This document shows, one piece after another, positions 12,101 through 24,906 of a stretch of 64,000 bases of DNA. The stretch spans positions 824,501 through 888,500 of the forward strand of contig JAJKFH010002781.1 of the NCBI GenBank assembly GCA_023333565.1. The letters are read 5' to 3'. Numbering within the stretch: position 1 is the first letter of the stretch; each line of letters begins with the position of its first letter. A program made the position numbers and the translations under genes. This DNA comes from Puffinus mauretanicus (lineage: Eukaryota; Chordata; Aves; Procellariiformes; Procellariidae). Below the pieces are notes generated by a model. The model was not told the DNA's origin. It saw nothing but the letters and a program-made list of their open reading frames with translations, and made no database searches.

Positions 12101-13874
12101 TGATGCTTTAATGGTCATGGGAGGTAAGTTTCATTCTCTCATTTACCTGAAGGAATCTGAACTCACTTTTTCCACTTGACATTTTCAGCCATCACAGCAC
12201 TCAGAGCTCTTTTGCCTATCTGTAACAACTTCTTATTGCAGACAATTTTAGCAGATCTATTCAACCCTGACCTATATAATTTGTTTAATCAAGTGATAAT
12301 CTGGAATAATTTATAATTATACACAAATAGTAGTGTAAAGCTCCAGTGTGGGAAAAACATAGAAAGAGAAACCTGTCATGTAAAATATTTTCTGAGCACC
12401 TGGATTTCACACAGAAATCTGCAGGACTTAGAGACAACTGCCTTTGATAATCAGATCACAGAACTGCAAGCAGAAGACATCTAAATTGCAGTGTGCAGCT
12501 GTGTACTGCATTTATTATCTATTCTAGATCTGAGAGGGAGGTGAGAATCCCCAGAATACCAAGCACTATAATCATCATGATCGTCATTAACCATTACTCA
12601 CCAGCTGCACACAAACATACACACACACACACACACGCACGCACATGCACACGCACACACTTCTTCCCTTTTGGCATCCGGTAAAGCCCTAATGTATATG
12701 TCATGTTGATTTGGGAATTGGAGAGAAGGCTTATAGGGGAAAAATAGAATCATTCCAGTCCTCCAAAATATGGAGCATATTGATTTACCTTAGGAGGAAA
12801 ACCAGACTTAATAGTTATGGGTTTACTTCTATGCAGTGGAAAAATTACTGGGTGGTATATCATACAGGAAGTATGAGGTAAATTGCATATTTATTTCATG
12901 TATTCTTTTATTTTAAAATTTACATGCTTCAAGATCAGAGGGAAAATCTCAATGAAATGTTGTTAACTGCAGGGAAATTATTTTTAGAAAATTGTAAGGT
13001 TGCTCTAAAGAGGAAAGTTATGAGGTCTATATACAACAGCTACAAGATAAAGATGGGAGAAAATTAGTATGCATTTGCTACAAAGTAAAAAGCAAAATCA
13101 ATTTGTAAGACAAATTAAATATAAGCAACTCCAAAATAATTTACAACAGATTTCATTTTAATATATCCAAACAGGAAAGAAAACGTCTACTAATTTACAG
13201 AAATTCATGCTGTTCTGTGTGGATTATTAGAAGGACAAAAAGAAAAAAATAAAGATCCTGCCTTGGAAAAATGAGATTGAGAAAGAAGGTTTAACTGCCT
13301 TCAGCTTCTTGACAGACGTAGCTGCATAATCTGCATTTGTCTGGTGAAGTCAACAAACTAAAAGCAACACATAATTAACACATAAAGAAAATTCAAATCT
13401 TCTCTTTTTTTCCCTCAAACCAAATAAAATAGCAAGCACTTATAGAAGAACCTTAGTTATTGTTTTTCATTTAGAATTTCTATTGATCTGTTGAAAGAGG
13501 AGGAGGCAATGCTGTTTCTCTCCATGACAGCAGGTCTTTCCAAGGACACTAAATATGGATGCTGAACCTAACCATCTGAACCAGTGGGTTTATTTAGTGA
13601 AAAGGAGGTCTAATGCAAAATTATCCCTGAAGCTCAACGTCAAGACTATCAGAAACACAGTTCTTAGAAACAGATAAATGTTAAACAGCTGCTAAGATTA
13701 TGTTCAGCAGTCATACATTTTAGGAAATTTAGTATGAATTTATGAATCTACTACACTAACAAAAAAGATTCTGTTGATTTAAACTGCCCAAACTGCCAAT
13801 TACTCTGTTGTAATATTTGTGGAAATCAATAAGATCCTGCCTTATGCAGCTAAAATTGTTGGCTATTTGGGGAT
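9200..13874. other. AT-rich sequence, no gene seen
   Basis: Unique-looking sequence with no recognisable coding or RNA gene. A CA-rich microsatellite at 12608-12660 is listed separately. Minus-strand open frames at 11279-11720 and 11804-12055 have no domain and no splice-like boundaries and are treated as chance. Confidence 0.6.
12608..12660. repeat. CA/TG dinucleotide microsatellite
   Basis: An ACACAC run interrupted by AAACAT, GCACGC and ATGC. A simple sequence repeat, likely polymorphic. Confidence 0.95.
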
Positions 13875-13880
13875 CTCTGT

Positions 13881-14384
13881 CTGATTGTCATTGGTGATTC
13901 CCTTCGGAGGGAGACGGAGGGCCCAATTTGTCGACCAGACCCATCCCACAGGGAAGTCTGCTGCCTCCCTGGGGCCCGGGTTAAGGACATTACTAGGAAG
14001 CTCCCTGGTCTGGTACAGGCCTCCGATCACTGCCCACTGTTGGTTATACAGGCTGGCAGTGAGGAGGTTGCGGAGAGAAGTCCCGAAGGGATCAAAAGGG
14101 ACTTCAGGGCGCTGGGGCGACTGGTGGGAGGATCGGGAGCACAGGTAGTGTTTTCCTCGATCCCTTTAGTGGCAGGGCGGAACACTGAAAGGAACAGGAA
14201 AACTCATCAGATCAACACGTGGCTTAGGGGCTGGTGCCTTCGGCAGAATTTTGGCTTCTTTGACCACGGGGAGGTTTACACGGCACCGGGCCTGCTGGCG
14301 ACGGACGGAGTTCAGCTGTCTCGCAGGGGGAAAAGGATTCTCGCGTATGAGTTGGCGGGGCTCATCGAGAGGGATTTAAACTAG
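13881..14384 (+). pseudogene. CR1 ORF1 remnant, SGNH esterase-like C-terminal part
   Basis: An open frame of 168 codons runs from the truncated 5' edge to the TAG at 14382-14384, with no initiator because the start of ORF1 is missing. CR1 ORF1 proteins carry an SGNH/GDSL-type esterase domain thought to help retrotransposition, probably in the ribonucleoprotein. Seen here: the serine block GDSL near residues 5-8, a LPGARV block, and the closing TDGV.LSRRGKR block. At the position where the family normally has the catalytic histidine (DGxH) this copy reads DGVQ. The mid-domain block reads QAGSEEVA rather than a GxND-type motif, which may be normal for this CR1 subfamily. The frame overlaps nothing and ends 62 bases before the ORF2 ATG. 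Very likely not a functional protein. Confidence 0.8.
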
Positions 14385-14446
14385 ATTTGAAGGGGGAAGG
14401 AGATAAAACCAGGCTCACTAGAGAAGAGCCTAGGGGTGGCACGCCA

Positions 14447-17239
14447 ATGTCGGGGGAGAAATCGGCAGCCCAGCTCAAGTGCCTCTATACCAATGCACGC
14501 AGCATGGGCGGCAAACAGGAGGAGGTGGAAGCCATTGTGCAGCGGGGTAGCTATGACTTAGTCACCATCACGGAAACATGGTGGGACGAGTCTGATGATT
14601 GGAGTGCTGCAATGGATGGCTATAAGCTCTTCAGAAGGGACAGGCGAGGAAGGAGAGGCGGTGGGGTAGCCCTGTATGTTAGGGAGTGCTTCGACTGTCT
14701 AGAGCTCAATGGTAGTGATGACGAGGTCGAGTGCTTGTGGGTAAGGATGAGGGGGAAGGCCAACAAGGCAGATATCCTGCTGGGAGTCTGTTATAGACCA
14801 CCTAGCCAGGATGAGGAGGCAGACGAAATATTCTACAAGAGGCTGGCAGAAGTCTCCCAGTCGCTAGCCCTTATTCTTGTGGGGGACTTTAACTTTCCGG
14901 ACGTCTGCTGGCAGTACCACACGGCGGAGAGGAAACAGTCGAGGAGGTTCCTGGAGTGTGTGGAGGATAACTTCCTGACGCAGCTGGTAAGCGAGCCCAC
15001 CAGGGGAGGTGCCTCGCTTGACCTGCTGTTCACAAACAGAGAAGGACTGGTGGGAGATGTGGTGGTCGGAGGCCGGCTTGGGCTTAGCGACCATGAAATG
15101 GTAGAATTCTCGATACTTGGTGAAGTAAAGAGGGGGGCCAGCAAAACCGCTACCATGGACTTCCGGAGGGCAGACTTTGGCCTGCTCAGGACACTGGTCG
15201 AGAGGGTCCCTTGGGAGACAGTCCTGAAGGGCAAAGGGGTCCAGGAAGGCTGGACGTTCTTCAAGAAGGAAGTCTTAAAGGCGCAGGAGCGGGCTGTCCC
15301 CATGTGCAGCAAGAAGAACGGGCGGGGAAGGCGACCGGCCTGGCTGAACGGGAGCTCTGGCTGGGACTCAGGAAAAAAAGGAGAGTTTATCACTTGTGGA
15401 AGAAGGGGCAGGCAAGTCAAGAACAGTACAGGGATCTCGTTAGATCGTGCAGAGAGGAAATTAGAAAGGCAAAAGCCCGGCTAGAACTCAACCTGGCCAC
15501 TGTCGTGAGAGACAACAAAAAATGCTTTTACAAGTATATTAATGACAAAAGGAGAGCCAAGGAGAATCTCCATCCTCTATTGGATGCGGGGGGGAACGTT
15601 GCCACCAGGGATGAGGATAAGGCTGAGGTACTCAATGCCTTCTTTGCCTCAGTCTTTAGCAGTCAGAGCAGTTATCCTCAGGGTACTCAGCCCCCTGAGC
15701 TGGATGACAAGGACGACAAGCAGGATAGACCCCCCATAATCCATGAGGAAGAAGTTAACGACCTGCTGCGCCACCTGGACGCTCACAAGTCTATGGGGCC
15801 GGATGGGATCCACCCGAGGGTACTGAGGGAGCTGGCAGAGGAGCTTGCCGAGCCGCTCTCCATCATTTACCAGCAGTCCTGGTTAACTGGGGAGGTCCTG
15901 GACGACTGGAGGCTCGCCAATGTGACGCCCATCTACAAGAAGGGCCGGAAGGAGGATCCGGGGAACTACAGGCCGGTCAGCCTGACCTCGGTGCCGGGGA
16001 AGATCATGGAGCGGTTTGTTTTGAGGGCGCTCACGAGCCATGTCCGGGACAACCAGGGGATCAGGCCCAGCCAGCACGGGTTCATGGAAGGCAGGTCCTG
16101 CTTGACCAACCTGATCTCCTTCTATGACCAGGTGACCCGCTTAGTGGATGAGGGAAAGGCTGTGGATGTGGTCTACCTGGACTTCAGTAAAGCCTTTGAC
16201 ACTGTCTCCCACGGCATTCTCCTAGAGAAGCTGGCGGCTCACGGCCTAGACAGGTACACTCTTCGCTGGGTAAAAAACTGGCTGGACGGCCGAGCCCAGA
16301 GAGTTGTGGTCAACGGAGTTAAATCCAGTTGGCGGCCGGTCACGAGCGGTGTTCCCCAGGGCTCAGTTTTGGGGCCGGTGTTGTTTAATATCTTTATCGA
16401 TGATCTGGACGAGGGGATCGAGTGCTCCCTCAGTAAGTTTGCAGACGACACCAAGCTGGGCGGGAGTGTTGATCTGCTGGAGGATAGGAAGGCTCTGCAG
16501 AGGGACCTGGACAGGCTGGATCGATGGGCCGAGGCCAACTGTATGAGGTTCAACAAGGCCAAGTGCCGGGTCCTGCACTTCGGCCACAACAACCCCAGGC
16601 AACGCTACAGGCTTGGGGAAGAGTGGCTGGAAAGCTGCCCGGAGGAAAAGGACCTGGGGTGCTGGTTGACAGCCGGCTGAACATGAGCCGGCAGTGTGCT
16701 CAGGTGGCCAAGAAGGCCAATGGCATCCTGGCCTGTATTAGAAATAGTGTGGCCAGCAGGAGTAGGGAGGTGATCGTGCCCCTGTACGCGGCACTAGTGA
16801 GGCCGCACCTCGAATACTGTGTTCAGTTCTGGGCCCCTCACTACAAGAACGACATGGAGGTGCTGGAGCGGGTCCAGAGGAGGGCAACGAAGCTGGTGAA
16901 GGGCCTGGAGCACAAGTCTTATGAGGAGCGGCTGAGGGATCTGGTGTTGTTTAGTCTGGAGAAGAGGAGGCTGAGGGGAGACCTCATCGCGCTCTACAAC
17001 TACCTGAAAGGAGGTTGTAGCGAGGTGGGTGTTGGTCTCTTCTCCCAAATAACTAGCGATAGGACAAGAGGAAATGGCCTCAAGTTGCACCAGGGAGGTT
17101 TAGATTGGACATTAGGAGAAATTTCTTTACTGAAAGAGTGGTCAGGCCTTGGAACAGGCTGCCCGGGGAAGTGGTAGAGTCACCATCCCTGGAGGTATTT
17201 AAAAGATGTGTAGATGAGGCCCTTAGGGACATGGTGTAG
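14447..17239 (+). pseudogene. CR1 ORF2, endonuclease-reverse transcriptase, three frameshifts
   Basis: Encodes the CR1 replication protein, which nicks target DNA and reverse-transcribes the element RNA. The first good Met codon is at 14447. The apurinic-type endonuclease spans about 14470-15120 with YTNARSM, TETWWDE, LVGDFNFPD and the SDHE catalytic block. The reverse transcriptase lies about 15700-16560 with NYRPVSLTS, motif [14 protein letters not shown] (near 16174), motif [12 protein letters not shown] and motif C FADD at 16438-16449. The C-terminal part follows, with the expected stop at 17237-17239. The frame is broken by apparent single-base losses near 15350, near 16657 and near 17094; there is no in-frame nonsense codon between breaks. 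Each break leaves the next segment in a new frame. A dead copy with all catalytic motifs still visible. Confidence 0.9.
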
Positions 17240-17322
17240 TGGGCATGGTGTGTTGGATTGACGGTTGGACTCGATGATCTTAAAGGTCTTTTCCAACCTT
17301 ACTGATTCTATGATTCTATGAT

Positions 17323-20300
17323 TTGCGTGTGTTTGTTACTTTCTTGGAAGGGTTGAGGGGTTTACCTGTAAAATGGGGGACACAGAAGAGGAAATTACAT
17401 TTTCTAATATTACGCTGCCTAGCTGAATGAAATATGGGTACCTGAGCTGGAACTGCATCAATACAAAAAAAATGAAATGGAATTGCAGCCTGAGCCTCTT
17501 TGATAATGCATTCAATGACTTTGGGATGCAAAGGCACAGTCTGGGGAAGGCAACATATGACTTAGGTGTCCTCAGCAAGGTTTTACCAGGTCCATGGGCT
17601 GAGACAGCACCCTTATGATTATGTGACTGTTAGGTAATGTGTTATGACTAGGGAGAAAGTACTGTGGCGATGATGAGTGGGTTTGGTGTAGGAGAGGTAG
17701 ATGGGAAGTTGATTCACGGAACTATGGTATTGATCTATTTAACATTTTTTATTATTACCTTTTGTGATAGAAGTGCTGACTGCTCTAGAGATGTAGGCTT
17801 TGGTTCATTCTGATGTGGTACTTCTCACTTTTGAATGACTTTCACAGGCTCCTTGCTCTTCTCTAGTTCTGTGAGTTATTTCTATTTTCTAGCCCCAGCT
17901 CTTTTGCTGCAGTTAGATTTTCTTTCCCTCTGGCACCAGCAACCCTGGCTGTGTTGTCTTGAGTGACCATTTATATTCCTCAGAATGGATAATATTTTCA
18001 TTGTCGCTTTCCCTCACAACATTTTCCTCTGACTTTATGGCTTATTTCATCACCTTAGAAAGCCAGGGAAATTTTCATATTAGATGAGTCTCAATCTTTT
18101 GGTGGGGCACAGAGAGTGGAAGGAACAGGCTGCTTCTCCTTTATTAACCACACTACAGTTTGATTTGAGGGAAGGAGAATAACCATATCATTGCTATCAT
18201 TTGTTTAAATCAGAGTGGAAAACATGGATTCTAACCAAATTCATGGAGTCACTTTCTTCCAAAGAATAGCCAAGACAATGAAAGAAAAGGAAGATAATAG
18301 CCTCCATGAGAAGTGATCAGATATTTTCAGTAAGACATTTTTTGGGTACTATAAACGTTGTTTTCTTGGAGCCACTATTTGGTACGTTTGCAAGAATATG
18401 TCAGCTCTGCTGACTAGCATTTTACCTCCATAATGGAATTTCCAGATCAAAATGAGAGACAACATCCCACAACTTAAAGCACAGCATAACTAATAACCTA
18501 ATGGTGGTGGTTGTCTCCTAAAACATAAGTGACCTAAATTCTGCCTGAACTGGATTACCGACTTGAAGATAAGCCTCACCCACCCTAGTGACTGTCCCGT
18601 TAGATGATCAGGTGTTCTGCAGAGGAGTTGTTACAGTTCCTTTCATGAAAGCTGTTTAATTTTTGTATAAATATTTAACAACTGATTAGAGAGTGACTTG
18701 ATCCCGCATACCAGGTAAGTGCTTATAATCATCAGTATCATACCCTGTTCGTATTTCTCAGTCTCCTTGCTGAGCCATTCCACTTTGTTTACAAACTTTC
18801 TTATTCTCTTTTGGGGCTTCATTTGTATAAAATTAAGAAACAGACCCTAACCACTGAAAATGAGGCAAAAAGACAAAGACATTTAGGGGCTCTGCAGGAG
18901 TGTCAATCCCATACTGTAACTGGTAAAATCTGGTTTTTGTTTTCTTTCTTCCTAAGATTATATGCAGCAGCATAAGAAGTCTTTCTACACTTTGCTCTGA
19001 TCTTGTCTCTACATAAGGGAGAGAAAAAAAAACAATTATCTCAATCTTATGGGAGCTCAGAGTGACACCCACCTTTAGTGCAGAGTCTCAGCTACTTCCT
19101 GCATACTACCTCCCTCCTTGCCAAAGAAACTTGGCAACTCCCTTGACAAGAAATATGTCTTTCCATAACTTCACAATTTATGTCTCTATTTACAACGAAG
19201 CCTTTACAATTTAGTGGTAGATCATTCTATAGGTTCTTGGAAGCACAACAACCTTTAGGGTGACAGACATTCAAGGAATTTCACATTGAAAAATGGTTTT
19301 GCGGTGCCCAGAAGTGTGGTGTGAGAGCTATGTATCAGAATATTTAGTTAGGTTGATCACTTCGAAAATATAAGGGAAAAATAATTGAATATATAATGTA
19401 TAAGAAAGGGAAATGTTTCTGAAACATTAAATCTACCTACTGCCCTTTTCTATCTTAAGGCCAAATAAGCATCATTTGTTTGCCTTTTAAAAGACTTCTT
19501 TTCTTGTTGCTTGTTCTTGGACTCTGGGACATCACACATTACAATGCTCAAGTAATTTTCTCCCTCCTCTTCCTTAAAGTCTCTTGAATCATGTTTCTAT
19601 TTCGTACTCTAATTAGCACATTCCTTGCTTAAGACCTTTGCATGCTTTCCCCATTTGTAAGATTTAAAAGGTTTAATTTGAAGCAGACTTTGCAGAGAGT
19701 CTACCGTGAAGTCTAAATACACCAGAAAATGGATTTGAGGATAGGGTTGCTAAGACTCCTCAAAAGCCTGCTTTGTTAAAATTCGGGAAGCCACAAAAAG
19801 ACTGTATTTCTTTCTTTCACTGTTCAAACTACACAGAAACAGGGTGGGATTTAGCCCTTTAACCTTATGAATAGAATCAAGATAAAAAAGCATCACAGAA
19901 AACATCTTTGCTAGCTACTGTCAAAATCCATCCTCTTTCAATCACTCTAATGATCAAACATTCCTGTCCTACAGGCTCCCTCTTCCAGACCTTCAGGCAG
20001 TTTTGTGTTGCAAAATCTGGATCTTCATTATCTTACCTGATATTTTTTTGAGGTATTGCACTCTGTTGTCAGCAGGCTCATTTTTTAGCATCACACAGAT
20101 CAATTCTGGATGAAAGACAGCAGGCTCCCCCTCCAAAGTTAACAAAATAATTCAAGGATGATGCAGTGCCTTGTCATGACAGTACAGCACAGGTCATTTC
20201 TACCATTTGTCACTACTAAAGGCAGGCACCCCAGCAGCAGAATCGTTACTGTTCTCATTTGTCTTCCGTAGTAGGTATCACCTTCGACTGTGCAGCAGAA

Positions 20301-23300
20301 TTTCAAACTATCATTAAAAAATCATTAGAACCCCAAATGGGACCTTGTGAACCTATGCTTCATTCAGAGTAGTTTCCCTGAGCTCTCACAAAGATGAGAG
20401 CAGCGATATCAGTAATGTGTATAAACTGCTGTGCCATGCCATCTACATTTTTACTGTGGACTTGTTCAGTCCAATACTTCTTTTCAGCCTGTCTGTGAGC
20501 ACAAAGTGAACTACTTTTTGGATCATCCAGAGCCTGGGGAGACTGCGCAAAGCTGCACAAAAGATGCTTCTTTATGTGGATCAGTATCAGTGCCATGTTG
20601 TTCATCTGACGTAAGGCATTTAATTTTGAAATGCCTTGATGCCCTGAACCTCAGTGCTTTCTTTGAGCACCCTAGTACCTGCAAAATCCATGAGCCTGTC
20701 TTTCCCCATTTGAAAAAGTCTAAGCCACTTTTTATTAAAGCTGCACAGTGAATTATACTGCAGATTTCTGTATAATAGTCAATACTTTATAACACTCTTC
20801 AGCTACATACACACTTTTAACTAAAAATAGTTAACTTAAAACAGGCTAAACCATGTGGACTGGATAGTCGGTAAGATAAGTTATTGACATCACAAACTGC
20901 TGTGGGACATCTATTATGTATTTTATAGAAAAGAAATAATTTTTTTCTCTCACAGTCTGAAATCTTTCACTTCCTGACCAGACCAAGTTCTTAGTCTCTT
21001 TTGCAGCCAACTTCCTCTGAATGGCTCAATATTCACCAGAGTAAAAAAAATAATGGTCTTTCTATACAGAAAACCTGAGATTTATATGCATGTATCAGCT
21101 GTATCAGGCAGGCAAAGCTATTAAATGAGATGACATATGTTTCTTACTTAAGGCACACAGAGCAGCATCACCCCAAGAAGCCATTTCAGCATACTTGCTT
21201 AGCATAGACTAACTCCTTTCTTATGAAAGGAAGTTGATACAATTGCAGCAAGGAACCTGACACTTCTATTACATTTAAAGCCAGGTAAAGACACTTCCCA
21301 TATCATCTTAAAGAATTGATACAATTTCTCTGTCAGTCAGCCTGCTTGCTTGAAAAGCGAAAGTTCTGCAGAGCCTTCTTATAAACTAATGGTTTTAGTT
21401 TTCCTAGAAAAATAAAATATCCAATTATAGGCCCTGAAAAACAGATTTCTCTAGGGAAGATGTATCTGCATGGAAGCTACAGCCTCTTATAGCTGTGAAT
21501 CCAGACTCATGAATTTTATGTTCAATCCAAAATCAAAGGTCTTGTAAGGATTTTGGCTGGGAAGTGCCTACTTACTTACCTCCATGAGGGCCCTGGGGAT
21601 ACAACCATTACCAGGGTATCAGATAAGCCTGGTATTCTGGTACCAGGTACCAGCCTGGTACACTGGTGCTCACCGGTGTTTTATACGATATCAGAGTAGA
21701 CATATGGGATGGAAGGAGACCATACCTCCATAGGACTGATCGCTATAGATGACAAACAAATTTACAGCTCTTGCTGACATGCAGCCTCACTCCTCCCATA
21801 GTTTGCATAATCCTGCAGTGTGGGCACAGCGGCTTATTATGAAGGGTAAATTTCCTATTCCTTCCTCAGGGAAGGACTCTCCTACATAAACTGTACTTCA
21901 AAAGGACTGTAAGGGATATATCTCCCATTCATCTTTGGTCCCTCTGCAGGTCTCTGGAGGCTCCCTCCTGCGTGTGCTCCTGTGGAACCCATCGAACAAG
22001 AACATCCACAAGAATGGGATGATGAGGATAACAAAAGATTTCAGGAGGCTCTTTTGGAGGGATCTTGGGATACTTGTTCACACGGCTCCTGAAAATGGCA
22101 CTGCATTTTCTAGATTTGGAAAAACTGTGTCACTAACCTTCTTGGAAAGTTCTGTCATTTTATCCATTCTCTGTGTGGGATTTGCTGAAATTCTTGTGTA
22201 TTTTCAGCTATAAATATTTCCTCTTGCTTTTGACTTCTATCCAAAGTGTCTGCAAACCTTTCTGTTTCCTTAGTCAAGAACAGCACAGGAAAATATTGAC
22301 AAAGAAAAAAGGATTAGAAGCAGAAATGAAGTAAATATTATTTCATCCCATTGAAGGAGGTAATATGCAAAACACAGGAGAAACAAGTCTACTTATCTGA
22401 AAGTTTGAAAATATTTCTGCTAAAAGCAAGTTACCTTTTTTAGGGGAAAAAAAGTCTTTTCTTGCTGCTATTTTCTGGTAGTGCCAAATGCCAGGAGAGA
22501 ATTAAAAAGAGAGGGAAGGTATTTACAATTCTGATGAAGGGGTAGGTGTTGAAAATGTTATGTGTGATTGCAAGGATGATTTGGTCTAGGCAGCTAGTGA
22601 CTGCTGTTTAGTATACTGAGCAAGGAAATGGTAGTGCACAGCTTGGCAAGGGCTGCAAGGCTCAGCTCTGCTCCTGACTGTCACTGATTAACCTCTATGA
22701 TGTGCTGTGGGCTCTGTGCTCTGCCTTACGAGAGCTCAGTTATGCTACTTAAAGAATAAGATTAATATTTTTATCCTATTTAGCAAGGGGGCAGAAAAAG
22801 GATGAGAATAAATATGTATTTATTTTCAGCTCTTTCAGAAAAAAAGGAGGAAGAGTTCCACTGGGGGTATAACATGTATCTACATGCAGCAGGTTTATTG
22901 AGGGACCTAAAATGAGATCAGATGCTTCTACTGTAATTGAAAGAGAGACAAACACTGTTTCCTGTTATAGCACTTGTGGCACTCATAGCACTGCAGCAAT
23001 AGCAAGGAGCACAGGAACTGCATGCAGCTTCCAGTCCCAGCCTCTGCCAGATAAAGTGTCCTCATTTATCTGAGGACAGTATTTTGACTACCTGTTGTGT
23101 TCACGTTATCTATGATAAAGATTCTGAATACTCATTCAGACTAAGTGTTTTAGGGAAAGTGAGTGACCAGAGCTTCTAATTCCATGTAAAATCCAAAAGG
23201 AATACACTGTTTTTAAATGTTTGTAATATTTTCTTTTTTTTTTTGTGCTGTATTTTGTGGTTGTCTCCAAGAGCTGGGAATTAGACTCTGACGGAGGAGA

Positions 23301-24652
23301 CCAGAAAAGGATATTTTATCTTTCCTGTCTGTCACTATTTCATAGCATTGGAACCCAAGAATATTCTGTATTTTTTCAAAAAAATAAAGATAATTTGCAT
23401 TACAATAATCAATGTAAATTTATATATACATTTCAATATATATGTAAATCATTTGGAAAACATGTTTCTGTTACATGGATATATTCCTCTTATATTTACC
23501 ATGGCATGGATAAGTATTTGCAAATGAGGTATCACCACAGGAACTGTGCAACTCAGTGAAGCATTAAAAAAAAAAAGATTAATTGCCCTTTTTTCTGGAC
23601 TACTTCTCAAATTTCTTTTTTTTCTCCCCCCTCTTACTCGGATGAGTGCTTGTTGTTTCTTGGTGAAAACTCTAGGAAAAAACTCCACTTATTTAAATAG
23701 ATAGCTCAGGTTTCTTTACTGACACCTATAATCTGTGAAAGCAGTATTGCCTAAGTTCTGGAGCCAGCTGAAAAGATACATGATATTATTATAAAAACAT
23801 ATACTTATCAGGAGCTTCCCATCAGCTTTTGCCTCAGGTAGTCATGGGAATAAAATATTACTTTAGACCTATTCTCTTCAAAATACATACATACACTGGG
23901 CTCAAGGAACTCACATAAATAACAATTTTTAATGTTACTTCAATGGTCACATCCAAACATAGCCGCAAAAGTAGCCACCTTAGAGAGAACACTTCAGATT
24001 TCATTTACAATTCATCTCAACTCCCAGAAAGAGCCATCTGCATCTGGTTTTACTTGTGCTTGCTTCGTCCAATACTCTAATACTCTTAACACAAATGTTA
24101 GATAAAGATTTTAGCAAAAGTTCAGATTTATCAGATACGCATTTATTTCAGGGACATTATTGTTCTTAAATGTCTACTTTGCATAGAGTTTTTATGAATT
24201 GCTAACGTAAATCTTTTTTTTTTTGTTCATTTCTGTTTTGATTTAGGTAATATTGTTAAATGGATTAAATTGATCCTTTCTATAACTCTATTGACATCAC
24301 TGGAGTTACATTAGGGACACATTAAAACCCATTTGTCTCATCAAGCATCAGGGAAATATGCTTGGAATATGCTTGGAATTCAATGTCTTTTTTATGCCAT
24401 CTGAATCTAAAATATAAATTTGTGCAAAGATTATCTAGCCTGGCAAGGTTCAGAATTTCATTTCAGTAGATAATCTGAACTGAAAAACTTAAAAAGCTGG
24501 TGAAAAAGGCAGAAATATTGTATATAAAGAATAAATAATTAATACTTTTTTGAAAACAGAGTCTTTGCGAGCTAGTGTATTTTTGAGGGATTTTTCTTCC
24601 TTTGATCCCATCCAAAAGTATTGTATTTAAATATTTAAAAGAGGCATAAAAG
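17323..24652. other. AT-rich sequence, no confident gene
   Basis: Over 7 kb of unique-looking sequence. Open frames at 20360-20605 (minus) and 20431-20751 (plus) overlap each other on opposite strands and show no domain. A perfect 8-bp-arm palindrome CTGGTACC-A-GGTACCAG sits at 21637-21653. A weak exon candidate at 21950-22092 is listed separately. Confidence 0.5.
21950..22092 (+). other. Weak exon-like open stretch behind an acceptor-like site
   Basis: The pyrimidine-rich TTTGGTCCCTCTGCAG ends at 21949. The frame through 21949-21951 stays open for 47 codons to a TGA at 22090-22092. The predicted peptide is acidic and non-repetitive (includes PVEPIEQEHPQEW and KRFQEALLEGSW), unlike the Ile/Lys/Phe-rich peptides of chance frames in this AT-rich DNA. 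I do not recognise it. It could be a terminal exon, a fossil coding piece of a repeat, or chance. Confidence 0.15.
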
Positions 24653-24906
24653 AGGCAATGGGCACAAAATGAAACAGGGTGCTCTTTCTGAATATCAGGA
24701 AACATTTTTGCACTGTGAGGGTGACTGGGCACTGACATAGATTGCCCAGGGAGGTTGTAGAGTCTCCATCCTTTGGGGTATTCAAAAGCCGTCTGGACAG
24801 GGTCCTGGGCAACCGGCTCCAAGCGGCCCTACTTGAGCAGGAGGGTTAGACCAGATGATCTCCAGAGGTATCTTCCAATCTCAATCTTTCTGTGATTCTG
24901 TGATTG
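24653..24906 (+). mobile_element. CR1 LINE 3' end fragment
   Basis: Begins GGCAATGGGCACAAAATGAAAC, passes through TTGCCCAGGGAGGTTGTAGA, GTCTGGACAGGGTCCTGGGCA and GACCAGATGATCTCCAGAGG, and ends in TTCTGTGATTCTGTGATTGA. This is CR1 ORF2 C-terminal sequence plus 3' UTR and tail. No intact reading frame; the tail repeat type (ATTCTGTG) differs from that of the three long copies, so it belongs to another CR1 subfamily. Confidence 0.9.

Larger units (their letters stand above)
13875..17322 (+). mobile_element. Long CR1 LINE, 5'-truncated within ORF1
   Basis: About 3.45 kb of a CR1 non-LTR retrotransposon (full CR1 elements are roughly 4.5 kb). It has an ORF1 remnant with esterase motifs, ORF2 with endonuclease and reverse transcriptase, a short 3' UTR with TTGGACTCGATGATCTT and CTTTTCCAACCTTA, and a tail of two ATTCTATG-type repeats at 17304-17322. 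The 5' edge is judged from where the ORF1 reading frame becomes recognisable. No target duplication is evident, as usual for CR1. GC content is far above the flanks. Damage is limited to three one-base losses in ORF2, so the copy looks fairly young. Confidence 0.95.

Noticed and set aside
14833..15420. 195-codon open frame on the minus strand
   Set aside because: Antisense shadow of CR1 ORF2 endonuclease; the GC-rich coding strand keeps the opposite strand open.
13875..17322. Target duplication for the long CR1
   Set aside because: None found; CR1 elements usually integrate without a clear duplication.
20360..20751. Overlapping opposite-strand frames of 81 and 106 codons
   Set aside because: No domain, no splice-like edges and no codon evidence for either strand.
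21637..21653. Perfect palindrome with 8-bp arms
   Set aside because: Too short to mean anything in a 64-kb window; no neighbouring element ends there.
24463..24822. 119-codon minus-strand frame
   Set aside because: Runs through the CR1 fragment at 24653 into AT-rich DNA; not a coherent protein.
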